A DNA stretch of 12,262 nt from CAWUJK01 sp963922865 (GCA_963922865.1 CAWUJK010000035.1:1-12262), one strand, 5' to 3'; shown: positions 1-8,937, counted from the stretch's first letter. Program-made: numbers and translations. Notes: generated by a model not told the origin, from the letters alone.

Positions 1-3000
1 ATCTATCTCAATTATTTCAACCTCCATCTCAGCCTCATCAATTATCTCATCCTCACTCAGTTCATGGGGTTGAACTGTCTTCTTCTGAGCTATTTTCTGA
101 ACTGTTTTTTGTTGATTTTTTATCTTTGCGCTCAATTTCTCATGTAAGAGCTACTCATAAGCTAATTACTTCATAGTTTGGATTATAAAGTTCACTTGTG
201 CTGCTTGCTAAAATACTATTTTTTTTAGGAGCTATAATAATTTTTGGTTTAGTTTTTATTTTAAGGTCTTTTAATATTATAGAATCATTAAGACATTCTC
301 ACATCTTACAATAAGCTAATTTATAATCTATAGATATTAAATCATTTCAACCTGAGTTTATAAATTCTTTAACTTGTTTTAATGTTTTTAGTTTTGCTCA
401 GTTAGAGTTTAGACTAGATTTAATATTTTCAAGAATAATGTTTGGTATAGAATCAACTACTTCCGGAGATTTTCAATTTATTTCTATAAAATCTTTTCAT
501 CAAGTAGATGCTATATTGTATACTCAAGTATATGGCATAATTCATTTTACATTTATTGCTCAGCTTGCTTTTCTAGATTCAACTCAAGTGAATGCCATAC
601 TTCCATCAGATATAGTTTTAAAACTATATTGTTTAGAGCTACCATTTGAAGCATACCATTGTTCTCTAGCTTTTTGTATTTGTGGTAATAGCTTAGGAAA
701 TTCTCTAGAAAATTGTTTATCAAAATATTTTGCTCTTTTATTATCTTTGTCATATAGAGATATAGTTTTTTTCTCTCATGCTACTTCTATTTTATCATCC
801 TCATCAATATTTTGTAATGCTCATTTTTTCATAAGATTACTAGAAATGGATTGAAGTATTAAAACTTTTTCAGTATCGTTTTTAACTGTATTCAAACTAT
901 TTAATAGTCCTATTACTTGAGATTCCTGTCATCTTTCTTTAGCGTATTGCTTAAATCATGGGTATTTTACAACTTTGTTAAATTGTGTCCATACTTTAGA
1001 AAGACTGGTTTTTCAAGTTGTTTTATAGTCAAAAATCATTCTTTGTAATTTTTGCATACCTATAGTCTTTTTGTGATTCAAAGCGTCTACCCCTACTATA
1101 TTAAACAAGTTACGCCTTATATTTTTAGTAGATTCTATAGCTTCTAATCATAAAATTTGTTCTGTTTTTCAAACGGGTAAGCTAGATTTATTTTCACTTA
1201 TAGAGCTTGTTATATTGGTAGTTTTGGTTGGTATATATAGTCCATTTATGTTTTTTAGTCATCATTTTATAACTATTGTTCTAGATACCCCTTGGCTTGT
1301 AGTATGTTCATCTATGATAAGATTTGATAAATCTCAAGAAAGATATATCTTATCATTTACTATTTCAAGTTGAGTTTTTCACAAAGAATTAGAAACATTG
1401 TATAGAGATGAATTTGGTATCATAACTACTTTTTTCCCTTTATACTGGGTAATTTCCATTCAGATTCTACCAATATCAATACTTTTACTTGATATACTTC
1501 TTTCTCTATCTATAGAGTGTAGAACTTTATTCCAGTTTGTAGATATTTTTTCTCATCAAACGCTAAGGTATGGTATAGGAAGAAATCAAGCTAAAAGTGC
1601 TATTCAAACACCAAATGAAGTAAGTTTTATTCCTTGAGCATTAGAATATAATCTATTTTCATAATAACCTAGGTAACCTGTCATCATATCTTTTAAAAAT
1701 TTTTCACTGTATGGTTTTGTTTTAGCGTAAAAATCATAAGAATTTTTCATCTCAGCATAAATTTGCGAATCTAATAATTTATCTGTGGATTTTGAGTAAA
1801 AACTACTTTGTTCAAAGGATTTTCAAGCTTTTATGTCAAGTGATACTTTTTTTAGTAATTTTGACATATTATTTGTCATTTTTTCTATTCACTCTGAGCT
1901 TTTTTCATTAACTATTCTAGAAGAAATTCATATGTTTCATCCTAAAAGACTTATTCAAGCATAAGAAGAGGTAGCTGTTTTACTTTTTATTGTTTTAGGA
2001 TAGATGCTAGTAAATTCATCTATTTTAGCTGGTTGTTTATATACTCAAGATAGAGTTGGAATTATAAGGTAGGGTTGACTCCAAGTAACTTTGAAATTAT
2101 TTTTTTCAAGTATTTTTTTGGATATTGAAATTCAAGGTATTCCATTGATAAGTCAAACCTGAAGACTATCAAAGAATAAGTCAAGTTTTCTTATATCAAA
2201 ACTAGATCAAACTCCAATAGAATTAGGACATAATAAAATTCATAATGCTTCTAGTTTTAAGGCTTTTGTATCAACTCATTCAAATCTTTTAAGTACGGTT
2301 TCAACATAATTATCAACTTTATTACATATTTTTCTTGAATATTCATGTCTATCGCTATAAATTCTTTCATTAGCTTTTTCAACTCATTGGGAGATCAATA
2401 ATTCTGATGGTTTTATTCATCTACTAAGTGCTACTCATAAAACTCTTTGAAATTTTTCTCTTGCTAAAAATAGATTTTTGCTCATCTCTAAACTAAAAGA
2501 ATCAATAGTTCAAAGATTTAGGTTTTTAAATAAAGTTTCAACTCAACTAGATGTAAGACTCTCAAACACATGAAAATCCATTTGTAATTCTCAAACATAA
2601 AAATTTTTATCTAGGCTAAGTTTAGCATTTTTATCAAAATCAAATAACATTCTTACTTTGTCTTTTGCTAAAAGGCTAGGAATTTTATTTTGTGTTTTTA
2701 AATAATCTTCTATAACTCAAATAACAACAGATACTTCCTCATATCACAGTATTCCATCTGGTTCATATCCATATTTTTCAAGAACTTTTGCTGCTTTTGT
2801 GGTATTTCAATATTTTGGATGAAATAAAGAACCATAAACTACTCAAGACAAAGATTCTACACATAAGGCTTTTTGTAATGATTGGATTATGTTTTCTAGA
2901 TTAGATGTTTTAAGTAAATGATTTAACGAACTTATATTAACAGATTCTAAAGCCTCATTTCTTTCTTTTCATCACATAGAAATTCATAAAACTACATTTC

Positions 3001-4303
3001 CATAAGATGAGGCTGTTTCTTTGGTATTTATTTCTTTAAAGTGTGAAATTTTTTTATCAGTTGTAGATAATCTTGCAACATCAAGTGCGTATTTTGTATT
3101 TGAACCCCATTTTTTATCTAAAGATAAAGGTTTTCAATTTTTTCACACATATCACATATTTCTCAATGCTTTTTGTAGTTCTCAAACTTTATTTTGATTT
3201 TTAGAATCTTTTTTTATGTCAAAATTAGCTACTATTTCTTCATTTGAAAGTTTTTCAATAGATTTTTTTATAGTTGGTTTATTTTGAGTTGTTTTTTTAA
3301 TTGGGGTTTTTTTAATTGGGGGTTTTTTTCTAGGTTTATAACCTGTATTTTCCCAACCATAATGGTAGGCTTCCTCATCTCAAGCGTTATAGGCTGCTAC
3401 TGATGATAAAATATCTGGTTTTGTAGGTTCTTGGTCAAATACTTTATATGTGTTAGTTCCCCAATCGTCTACTTCCAAAATATATTTATCTCACTTTTTT
3501 TTCAAAATAACATCGTAAAACTCATGATTGTCATTTGAGTCAAAATACCTATCTGCTTTAACATAGCTAAGTTTTTTTGACAGGGGTTTTTGATTGTCTA
3601 TTTGTTTTTTTTGTTTTTTGTCTGAAGGTTTTACAACATCTTTTAATGGTTCAACAATAATAATGTTTTCATCAGTATCTATTGAAAGTGATTTTATAAA
3701 TGGTTTATAACCTTCTTTCCATCATTTTGGAGCTGAATCAAAGTTACTATAATCTTTTAGTGATTGTTCTATTTGTTTTTGAGATGGTAAATAATCAAAT
3801 ACTTTATATGTATCATCAAAATAATCATCTACTGAAAGTATATATGATCATCATCTCTTTTCTAAATATACATCATAATTATCTGTTTTACCATTTCAAT
3901 AAGTGAATTGTGCTTTTGTGTTAAGTTTTACTTTAGATCAAACAGATATAGATTTAGAAATACTTTGTGTTATAAGATTTTTCTCTTTAGAATACTTTTT
4001 GTTAATCGCAGAAAAAGCTTTATCATATTTCTTTTCAAGATTATCAAAGTAATCTTTATTAACAAATTGATTCAAATCAAAATAACCTTCTCAAATAGAT
4101 TGTTTTAATTTATCAATTTTATCAATTAAATCAGAATTATCTCATTTCAAAGATTTTATTTTATCTGATAGGTTTTGTAGTTCATTACTATCTACCTTTT
4201 TATCTTTATTGGAATCAAAAATACTTAAACCTTCTCAAGAAGAGAATTCGTTTTTAATATTATAAATAAATAGCTTTCTTATAAGTTTTATTAAATTAAA
4301 CAT
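1..4303 (-). CDS. Giant multidomain protein with EF-hand, tandem repeats and PG-binding-like segments (3' end beyond window)
   Basis: I do not recognise the whole protein. With UGA as Gly the frame is open for 1434 codons and runs off the left edge. Seen in order: a basic amphipathic N-terminus without a clear signal peptide; an EF-hand or dockerin-type loop at residues 30-41 (DSNKDKKVDSNE); coiled, Lys-rich helices to about 110; two related repeats (about 135-202 and 255-324); a Lys/Pro/Thr linker (325-348); a PG_binding_1-like segment at 372-412 (ELQKALRNMGY, then KKWGSNTKYAL); a weaker similar segment at 471-538 (SLQKAL, YGNTTKAA, PDGILG); a long middle region with a hydrophobic stretch at 895-914; a Ser/Glu linker, and a Gly/Asp/Asn-rich tract from 1417. 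ATG 4303 was chosen because the upstream in-frame ATG at 4444 lies before the preceding gene's stop and its terminator. A role in the cell envelope is inferred; export route unknown. Confidence 0.85.
3299..3329. repeat. Short imperfect tandem DNA repeat, unit aattggggttttttt
   Basis: Two copies of a 15-16 base unit lie head to tail (3299-3313 and 3314-3329); the second has five instead of four G. On the coding strand it encodes part of the Lys/Pro/Thr linker (PPIKKTPIKKT) between the repeats and the PG-binding-like segment of the giant protein. The G and T homopolymers could slip in replication. Confidence 0.7.
3332..3901 (-). repeat. Two diverged protein repeats inside the giant gene
   Basis: Residues 135-202 and 255-324 of the giant protein align. 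The first has YDVYLEKRGGSYILSVDD then TYKVFDYLP and later GWKEGYKP. The second has YDVILKKKGDKYILEVDD then TYKVFDQEP and later GWENTGYKP. The cores are 120 residues apart, separated by a Lys-rich linker. The alternation of short hydrophobic and charged residues suggests a small beta-rich module. I do not recognise the family. Confidence 0.8.
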
Positions 4304-4374
4304 ATACCATATGTTAAGTACTAAATTATTATTGTTTTTAAAATAACATTTACATAATAACATATAAAATAATA

Positions 4375-4402
4375 AAAAGTCTAGTATATTAACTAGACTT
4401 TT
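4375..4402 (-). terminator. Rho-independent terminator after the LPXTG gene
   Basis: A perfect 11-bp inverted repeat, AAAAGTCTAGT and ACTAGACTTTT, encloses a 6-base loop. It lies 19 bases past the TAA of the LPXTG gene, and on the minus strand it is followed by a T-rich run. The plus strand is also T-rich after the stem, so it could work both ways. It separates the LPXTG gene from the giant gene and supports the downstream ATG at 4303 as the start of the latter. Confidence 0.8.
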
Positions 4403-4421
4403 CTGTTTTTTATTTTTTAAT

Positions 4422-5108
4422 TTAAATTCTTCTTTTTGATGCAAAGAATAATAAACCTGATAATATTAAAGCTAAAAGTAGAAGCAAAACTTCTTGAGGT
4501 CAAGTTTGAGGTAACTCCTTAGAAACTTCTTCTTGAGCTTTAGGTTCTTGAGAAGCTTTAGCTGATTTAAAAAGTACACATTCACTATGAGATGTGACAG
4601 TTTCAGAAGGTGTTCAAGCATCATCAACATGAACTTTTAAAACATATTTTAAAAGACCTGCGTTTTCTCAAGTATTTGGAGTTTTATTTAGTTTAATTGA
4701 ATAACCCAACTTAGATTGAATCCAATCTACACTTTTATTAGGTTCTAATATGTAAAATCATACTTCATCATTATAAATAGATGATAATTTATCACTATAT
4801 TCCCAAAAACCATCTTTAGTAGGCTCGTATGACCAAGCGGCTCAATTTAATGTTATCATCTCCACAGCACTATCAAGAGGATTTTCTCATTTTAACATAT
4901 ACATAGGTTTAGATGTCCCATTTAACCAAACATCTGTAAGTAGACCTAAACTATCATTTTCAGATTTAATTCATCCATCAAAACATTGAACACAAGAGTT
5001 CTCAGAAAAAACTCAATCACTACTACAACTAATTTCTTTATATTCAGCAAAAGAACTAGATATTGATATTGATAACAATATTATAGATGACAAAAGTATT
5101 TTTTTCAT
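4422..5108 (-). CDS. LPXTG-anchored cell-surface protein
   Basis: A 228-residue exported protein probably linked to the cell wall by a sortase. It has a clear signal peptide (MKKILLSSIILLSISISSSFA, cleavage near FA/E), a Cys-containing start of the mature part (SCSSD then CVQC), a roughly 150-residue extracellular region, a Glu/Lys/Ala/Ser-rich stalk, and a classical C-terminal sorting signal: LPQTG at about 198-202, a hydrophobic segment (LLLLLALILSGLLFF) and a short basic tail SKRRI. The G of LPQTG is a UGA codon, so the standard code would stop the protein at LPQT and remove the membrane part. Hand count gives 8 UGA and 7 GGN glycines. It has its own promoter and terminator, so it is probably monocistronic. 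Ligand or function of the extracellular part is unknown. No sortase gene is in the window. Confidence 0.92.
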
Positions 5109-5148
5109 ATTTAAAAAGATTTTTTCAAGTAAAATAAACACAAGGCTT

Positions 5149-5177
5149 ATTTTATACATTTTCATATAAAATGTCAA
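5149..5177 (-). promoter_or_regulatory. Promoter of the LPXTG gene (TTGACA, 17 bp, TAAAAT)
   Basis: On the minus strand a consensus -35 TTGACA (5172-5177) is followed after 17 bases by TAAAAT (5149-5154). The predicted start near 5142 leaves a leader of about 34 bases before ATG 5108. It lies in the 93-base gap after yidC, which has no obvious terminator, so some readthrough from yidC is possible. Confidence 0.7.
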
Positions 5178-5201
5178 AAAATATTTTAATTTTTTACTTA
5201 A

Positions 5202-6380
5202 CTATTTCTTGATTTTATTTACTATTAATTGTTGTATTATCATAAACAAAGTACTTACACCCCAATAAAGTCAAAGTCAAGCTGGAAAATTATATGTAAA
5301 AACTGCTACCATAAGGGGCATTCAGTAAAGCATAAATTTTTGCATCATTTCAGGATCTGGCATGATAGAACTATAATCTTTTGCTCATGATTTTTTTTCT
5401 AAAACTACAGAATCTTTTTTTACTATAGGATTGTTTTTATAAGAAAGTTTTATTTGAATAAATTGCAATAATCAAACACTAACTCATAAAATTATTCAAT
5501 GAATTCATCAAGATCACAGTAGGTTTACAATATAGAAATTATAGTCTATGGAAGATAAATTAAAATTTGTAAGAAAACTATATAAATAATATGCGTTTGA
5601 TTGATCTTCTATGTAAAGTATTACATTATATATAACAAGTAGTATAGGCATTTGTATAAGTAAGAATCCACATGATCATACAGGATTAACCTTTTCTGTT
5701 TTGTATAGTTCCATCATTTTTTGTCACAAAACTTGAGGTTGTCATTTAAATTCTTCTTGGATTTTTTTGATTTTTGGTTGTATTGTTTGCAATTTTTTTT
5801 GAGACACTAGCATTTTATGTTGAGGCCATAAAAGTAGTATTCTCAAAAGTATTGTTATTGCAATAATAGCCCAACCAAAACTTCAGCTAAATACGTCACT
5901 TAAAAATATAATTAAATTATAGGCTGGTGAATAAAAAAGATATATGAATAGTTTCGTAAATGCTCATCTTGACTCAACTTCAAAAGAGCTTGATAGTTCA
6001 TTTTCATCTAGTTTAGATTTTATTATGTAGTTTCATTTATCTTTAAATTTTTTATATTCACTTGAATAATCAACTTCTATTTTAAGTCAAGGTTTTATAT
6101 TTTTTATATTATTTACACAAAAATCATCACTAAATTTAATTATAGTGTCTGTTTGTATATACTTTACTTTTAGGTCTTCACATACATTTATTTTTAACTG
6201 TTTTTCTGTTTTATTTTCAATGGAAAGTTTTACTCAGGCTGGTACTGTATATGAACTATCCAGTGTTTTAAATACAATGCTAGATTGTATATTTATTGGT
6301 TTATTGCTTTGATTATTAAATAGTGATATTATCAAAAACAAAAGCAAAAAGATTATTATAAAATCTAAGATTTTTTTCAT
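5202..6380 (-). CDS. yidC: Membrane protein insertase YidC
   Basis: YidC/Oxa1/Alb3 insertase that places and folds proteins in the cytoplasmic membrane, alone or with SecYEG. 392 residues: an N-terminal TM helix (7-24), an extracytoplasmic domain (about 25-145), then the conserved five-helix core. Hallmarks: GWAIIAITILLRI (169-181) with the groove Arg at 180; the charged cytoplasmic hairpin WPQHKMLVSQKKLQTIQPKIKK then EEFK; NPVGSC (232-237) and IQMPILL; and near the C-terminus FPAGLGLYWGVSTLF then IIQQ. The G of NPVGSC and that of FPAG are both UGA, while the W of LYWG is UGG. By hand count about 18 of 21 glycines are UGA. The N-terminal helix plus ectodomain resembles the Gram-negative layout but the ectodomain is shorter than the usual P1. 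It starts 6 bases after rnpA, in the classic rpmH-rnpA-yidC order. Confidence 0.97.
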
Positions 6381-6386
6381 TTATAT

Positions 6387-6752
6387 TTAGTTATTTTCTA
6401 ATTTTTTTTCCAAAAAGGATAAGTCTTTTTCAAATAAGACTATAGTTTCTTTATTTTTTTTATCAAGTTTAGTTTGTTTTTTTACTACAAAAACAAAATC
6501 ATATCCTATATTTTTATTAGTTTTTGAACTAAAAATAGGGCTAGCGCTTATAAAATGGTAAAATTTTCTTCTGAAAAAGTTCCTAGATACATTGTTTGTT
6601 ACAGATTTAGCTCATATAATTATAGAAAATCTATTAAAAGAAATATGGTTTGATTTAAAGTTTAGAACAATACCATAAGAAAAAAAAGGCTTACTTTTGT
6701 TTAAAACCTTTTTAACTTCTCTTTGTTTTAATCTATACTTCTTTTTTATCAT
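6387..6752 (-). CDS. rnpA: Ribonuclease P protein component
   Basis: Small basic protein subunit of RNase P, which helps the catalytic RNA remove 5' leaders from pre-tRNAs. 121 residues, a normal length. N-terminal YRLKQREVKKVLNKSKPF matches the usual start (RL....F..V...GK); the conserved RNA-binding helix reads NNVSRNFFRRKF (53-64), equivalent to the RNR.KR signature, and is preceded by G47, a UGA codon at the conserved Gly (standard G.SV.KK). Translating UGA as stop would end the protein at residue 46, before the active helix. Start ATG 6752 was preferred to an in-frame ATG at 6800, which lies inside rpmH and adds 16 residues the family lacks. It follows rpmH by 7 bases and precedes yidC by 6, so the three form an operon. 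Confidence 0.95.
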
Positions 6753-6759
6753 AAAGTAA

Positions 6760-7008
6760 CTATCCTCTTTTTCTTTTAATATAATTACCTTTTCAATCAA
6801 AAGGTGTTTTTTTAGCGCTACCTCAAGCGATTATATGCATTCTTGGTTTTCAGTTGATTTCTTGATATCTTTTTGGATATGAAACAGTTAGTTGATGTCT
6901 ACCTTTTCTTCTTCTATTTTTCAAAATTTTTCTACCTGAAACAGTCAAGCTTCTTTTCAAAAAGCCATGAACTCTAAGTCTTTTTCTTTTCCTTAATTTA
7001 CCTAACAT
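6760..7008 (-). CDS. rpmH: 50S ribosomal protein L34 with extended C-terminus
   Basis: L34 of the large ribosomal subunit. Residues 6-43 give the family signature: KRKRLRVHGFLKRS, then SGRKILKNRRRKGRHQLTVS, matching KR.R...GFR.RM.T..GR.VL..RR.KGR..L. The N-terminus is short, lacking the usual KRT.QPS. After the normal end the frame continues about 38 residues (YPKRYQEINGKPRMHIIAGG, then a Lys/Gly-rich stretch ending in KRKRG) to TAG, using three UGA codons. Under the standard code it would end at the first of these, at residue 52, still long enough to look normal, so this tail is easily missed. First gene of the rpmH-rnpA-yidC operon. ATG 7008 is the only fitting start. What the tail does is unknown. 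Confidence 0.93.
6764..6767 (-). promoter_or_regulatory. Possible Shine-Dalgarno GAGG for rnpA
   Basis: GAGG lies 11 bases upstream of ATG 6752, just before the TAG of rpmH. The spacing is slightly long. It is the only purine-rich SD-like motif I find before any start in the window and supports the internal ATG as the rnpA start. Confidence 0.4.
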
Positions 7009-7048
7009 TTTTCTAAATTTATATGTTAATTTTTAATATTGCTTAGCT

Positions 7049-7076
7049 ATTTTATAAAAAAAGATTCTTATGTCAA
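7049..7076 (-). promoter_or_regulatory. Promoter of the rpmH-rnpA-yidC operon (TTGACA, 16 bp, TAAAAT)
   Basis: Consensus -35 TTGACA (7071-7076) and -10 TAAAAT (7049-7054) with a 16-base spacer, mostly T. Predicted start near 7042, giving a leader of about 35 bases to ATG 7008. The elements match those before the LPXTG gene almost exactly. Its -35 merges with the T-run that follows the upstream lipoprotein gene. Confidence 0.7.
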
Positions 7077-7104
7077 AAAAAAATTAAATTATTTTTTATA
7101 ATTT
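7075..7104 (-). terminator. Possible AT-only terminator of the lipoprotein gene
   Basis: A 7-bp stem, AAATTAT and ATAATTT (7098-7104 and 7086-7092), with a 5-base loop overlaps the last codons and the TAA, followed on the minus strand by AATT and a run of nine T (7075-7083). The stem has no G-C pair, so it is weak. The T-run is the strongest part of the case. Confidence 0.4.
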
Positions 7105-8168
7105 TTAATCTCATATGATTCACAAAGATTAGTTCATTTATAATCAGAATATTTTTTATAACAACTTTTTAAAAATAATGTTACTAATTTTTCTCAATAT
7201 TTACATTCAAATACTTTATCTCAGGCACTAGAAAATTGATAAAATAAATCTTGATTTGTTTTATTGAAAGGTTTTGATATTTGAGTGTAAAATCATTCTT
7301 GGTATTCTGAAATATATTTATAATTTTTACATAAATTGTAAATCGTTTGTAAATTCATTCATCTAAGATATTTAAATTTTTTGTCTTGTCATATTTGATA
7401 TTTAATGACTTCAAAAGTTGCATAATCCGCTCATATAACTTTTTTTGTTCAATAATAAATATTATATTCATCTTTATTATATCTAGTATTCTTATATTGA
7501 ATTTTTACATCATATTTATTTCTTGGGTAATGTTTAAGAATATCATCTAACTCACTATTTTTTATGTTTTTAAAAGATTTTATTATATTTTTTCAAATAT
7601 CTCCTCAACTAATTTGAACACTTTCAATAAATTTTATTGGTTCAAATGTATTTCAAACTCACTTTATTCTTTTTACTTCCCATTTATAACCAATACTATA
7701 TAAATAATAATCATCCTTTGCAATATCTCAACTTTTTAAAAAATGGAATGTTTCTGGTGATTTAATAGTATCAATTTTATGAATTTTTTTAATACTTTTC
7801 ACTCAAGAACATCTTCAATGTATATAACTACATTCAATTTCTATATAATAAACTCCATTTTTATCTGACATAAAATTATTATCTACATGCTTAAAGCTGT
7901 GTCCATCAATTCATATTAATTTTTTATCTCACAAAAATATATTTCCATTTTTTTTATAAATATTTCAGTAAAAATATCAAATCTTTTCTCATAAATTTTG
8001 TTTAATTGGTTGTTGATTTTCAATTCATATATAATAAGAACTATCTTTAGGATTATAATCTTGATTTGCATTTTTTTGAACATAATTTTTATTGGTTCAG
8101 ACTATTTCTTTGTCACTTGAACAAGAAAATAATAGGGAAAATAACATATATACAATTATTTTTTTCAA
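7089..8168 (-). CDS. Putative DKNYY-family lipoprotein
   Basis: 359 residues, exported and probably lipid-anchored. Starting at TTG 8168 it has a textbook lipoprotein signal, KKIIVYMLFSLLFSC, with the lipobox Cys at 16. The internal ATG at 8147 would leave only eight residues before the Cys, so TTG is preferred. Two stretches resemble DKNYY repeats: residues about 86-110 (IGIDGHSFKHVDNNF then SDKNGVYY, D102-Y108) and about 233-260 (YNKDEYNIYYG then VIGADYATFEVIK, G246-D248). DKNYY proteins are bacterial envelope proteins of unknown function, seen in oral and animal-associated bacteria. Between and after the repeats the sequence is Lys/Tyr/Asn-rich. It starts 36 bases after pyrH with no promoter visible, so it is probably co-transcribed with it. 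The family call rests on remembered motif shape. Confidence 0.8.
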
Positions 8169-8204
8169 AATAGTTAATTATTTATTAAAATAAGTTTTTT
8201 ATTT

Positions 8205-8900
8205 CTAAGAAATGGACGTTCCTTCATTCTCTCAAAATATAGCATTTAGGATAGCATTTTTTTTGTTCATGCTAACAACTTTTACCAACATACTATTTTC
8301 TTTGGCTAGTGCTATAGATGTTGCATCCATAACTTTTAAGTTTTTTGTAATTACTTCATCATAACTAGCTTTTTTTATAAAATTGGCATCTTTATATTTA
8401 AGTGGATCTTTATCATAAACTCAATCTACTTTTGTTGCTTTTATCATCATATCTGCTTCTATTTCTAATGCTCTTAATACTCAAGCTGTATCTGTTGTAA
8501 AATATGGATTTCATGTTCATCATCAAAAAATTACCACGCGTCATTTCTTCAAACTTTTTATGGTTTTTGGTTTATTAAATCTTTCACTTATTCAATCAAT
8601 GGCAAAAGAGTTTACTTGTTTCACTTCAACTAAATTTCTAGATAATACATCTGCTAAAGCTATTGCATTTATGTTTATAGCTAACATTCACATATTATCA
8701 GCATTACATCTATCTATATTTATTTTTTCAATTTCTGCTCATCTTATAAAGTTTCAAGCTCATACTACTATAGCTATTTCCACTCCTTTTTCTATTAACT
8801 GCTTTATCATCTCACAAACAGAATTGATAACTACATAATCAAGTCATTCACCTTTTTCTCAGGCTAGTGCTTCTCAAGATATTTTTAGCAATACTCTCAT
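8205..8900 (-). CDS. pyrH: Uridylate kinase (UMP kinase)
   Basis: Bacterial UMP kinase of the amino-acid-kinase fold, phosphorylating UMP to UDP with ATP in pyrimidine nucleotide synthesis; hexameric and GTP-regulated in known members. 231 residues, normal length. Motifs in order: RVLLKISGEAL (2-12), GAGNFIRGAE for the usual GGGN..RG, NADNMGMLA, GGGTGNPYFTTDTA (126-139), LEIEAD then KATKVDGVYDKDP, LKVMDATSIALAKEN and the C-terminal GENEGTSIS. Sixteen of 19 glycines are UGA by hand count, including SGEAL, all four of GGGTG and KVDG. The second Gly of the GGGN loop is Ala. ATG 8900 fits the family start. The usual neighbours tsf and frr are absent; a lipoprotein gene follows. Confidence 0.97.
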
Positions 8901-8937
8901 TTTAATAATTTATATTAGGGTATTTAAATTTTTAGAT

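Noticed and set aside
438..854. Plus-strand ORF of 138 codons
   Set aside because: It is antisense to the giant gene. Its peptide is rich in Ser, Phe, Leu and Ile as expected from the complement of Lys/Glu/Asn codons, with no family resemblance.
3299..3329. CRISPR or larger tandem array
   Set aside because: Only two copies of a 15-16 base unit inside a coding linker, with no spacers.
4304..4444. Upstream extension of the giant protein to ATG 4444
   Set aside because: It would overlap the end of the LPXTG gene and translate through the 11-bp terminator hairpin; the added residues come from that T-rich and A-rich DNA.
6612..6800. Longer rnpA start at ATG 6800
   Set aside because: It lies inside rpmH and adds 16 residues not usual in RnpA; ATG 6752 has a GAGG upstream and fits the family N-terminus.
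7009..7088. oriC or DnaA boxes near rpmH
   Set aside because: rpmH often lies next to dnaA and the origin, but this gap holds only a promoter and T-run; I see no TTATCCACA-like boxes and the upstream gene is a lipoprotein, not dnaA.
8560..8838. Plus-strand ORF of 92 codons
   Set aside because: Lies wholly inside pyrH on the opposite strand.
5202..8900. UGA as tryptophan (code 4, Mycoplasma-like)
   Set aside because: Trp would replace invariant Gly in NPVGSC, FPAG, SGEAL and GGGTGNP and would put four Trp in five residues in PyrH; UGG is already used for conserved Trp.
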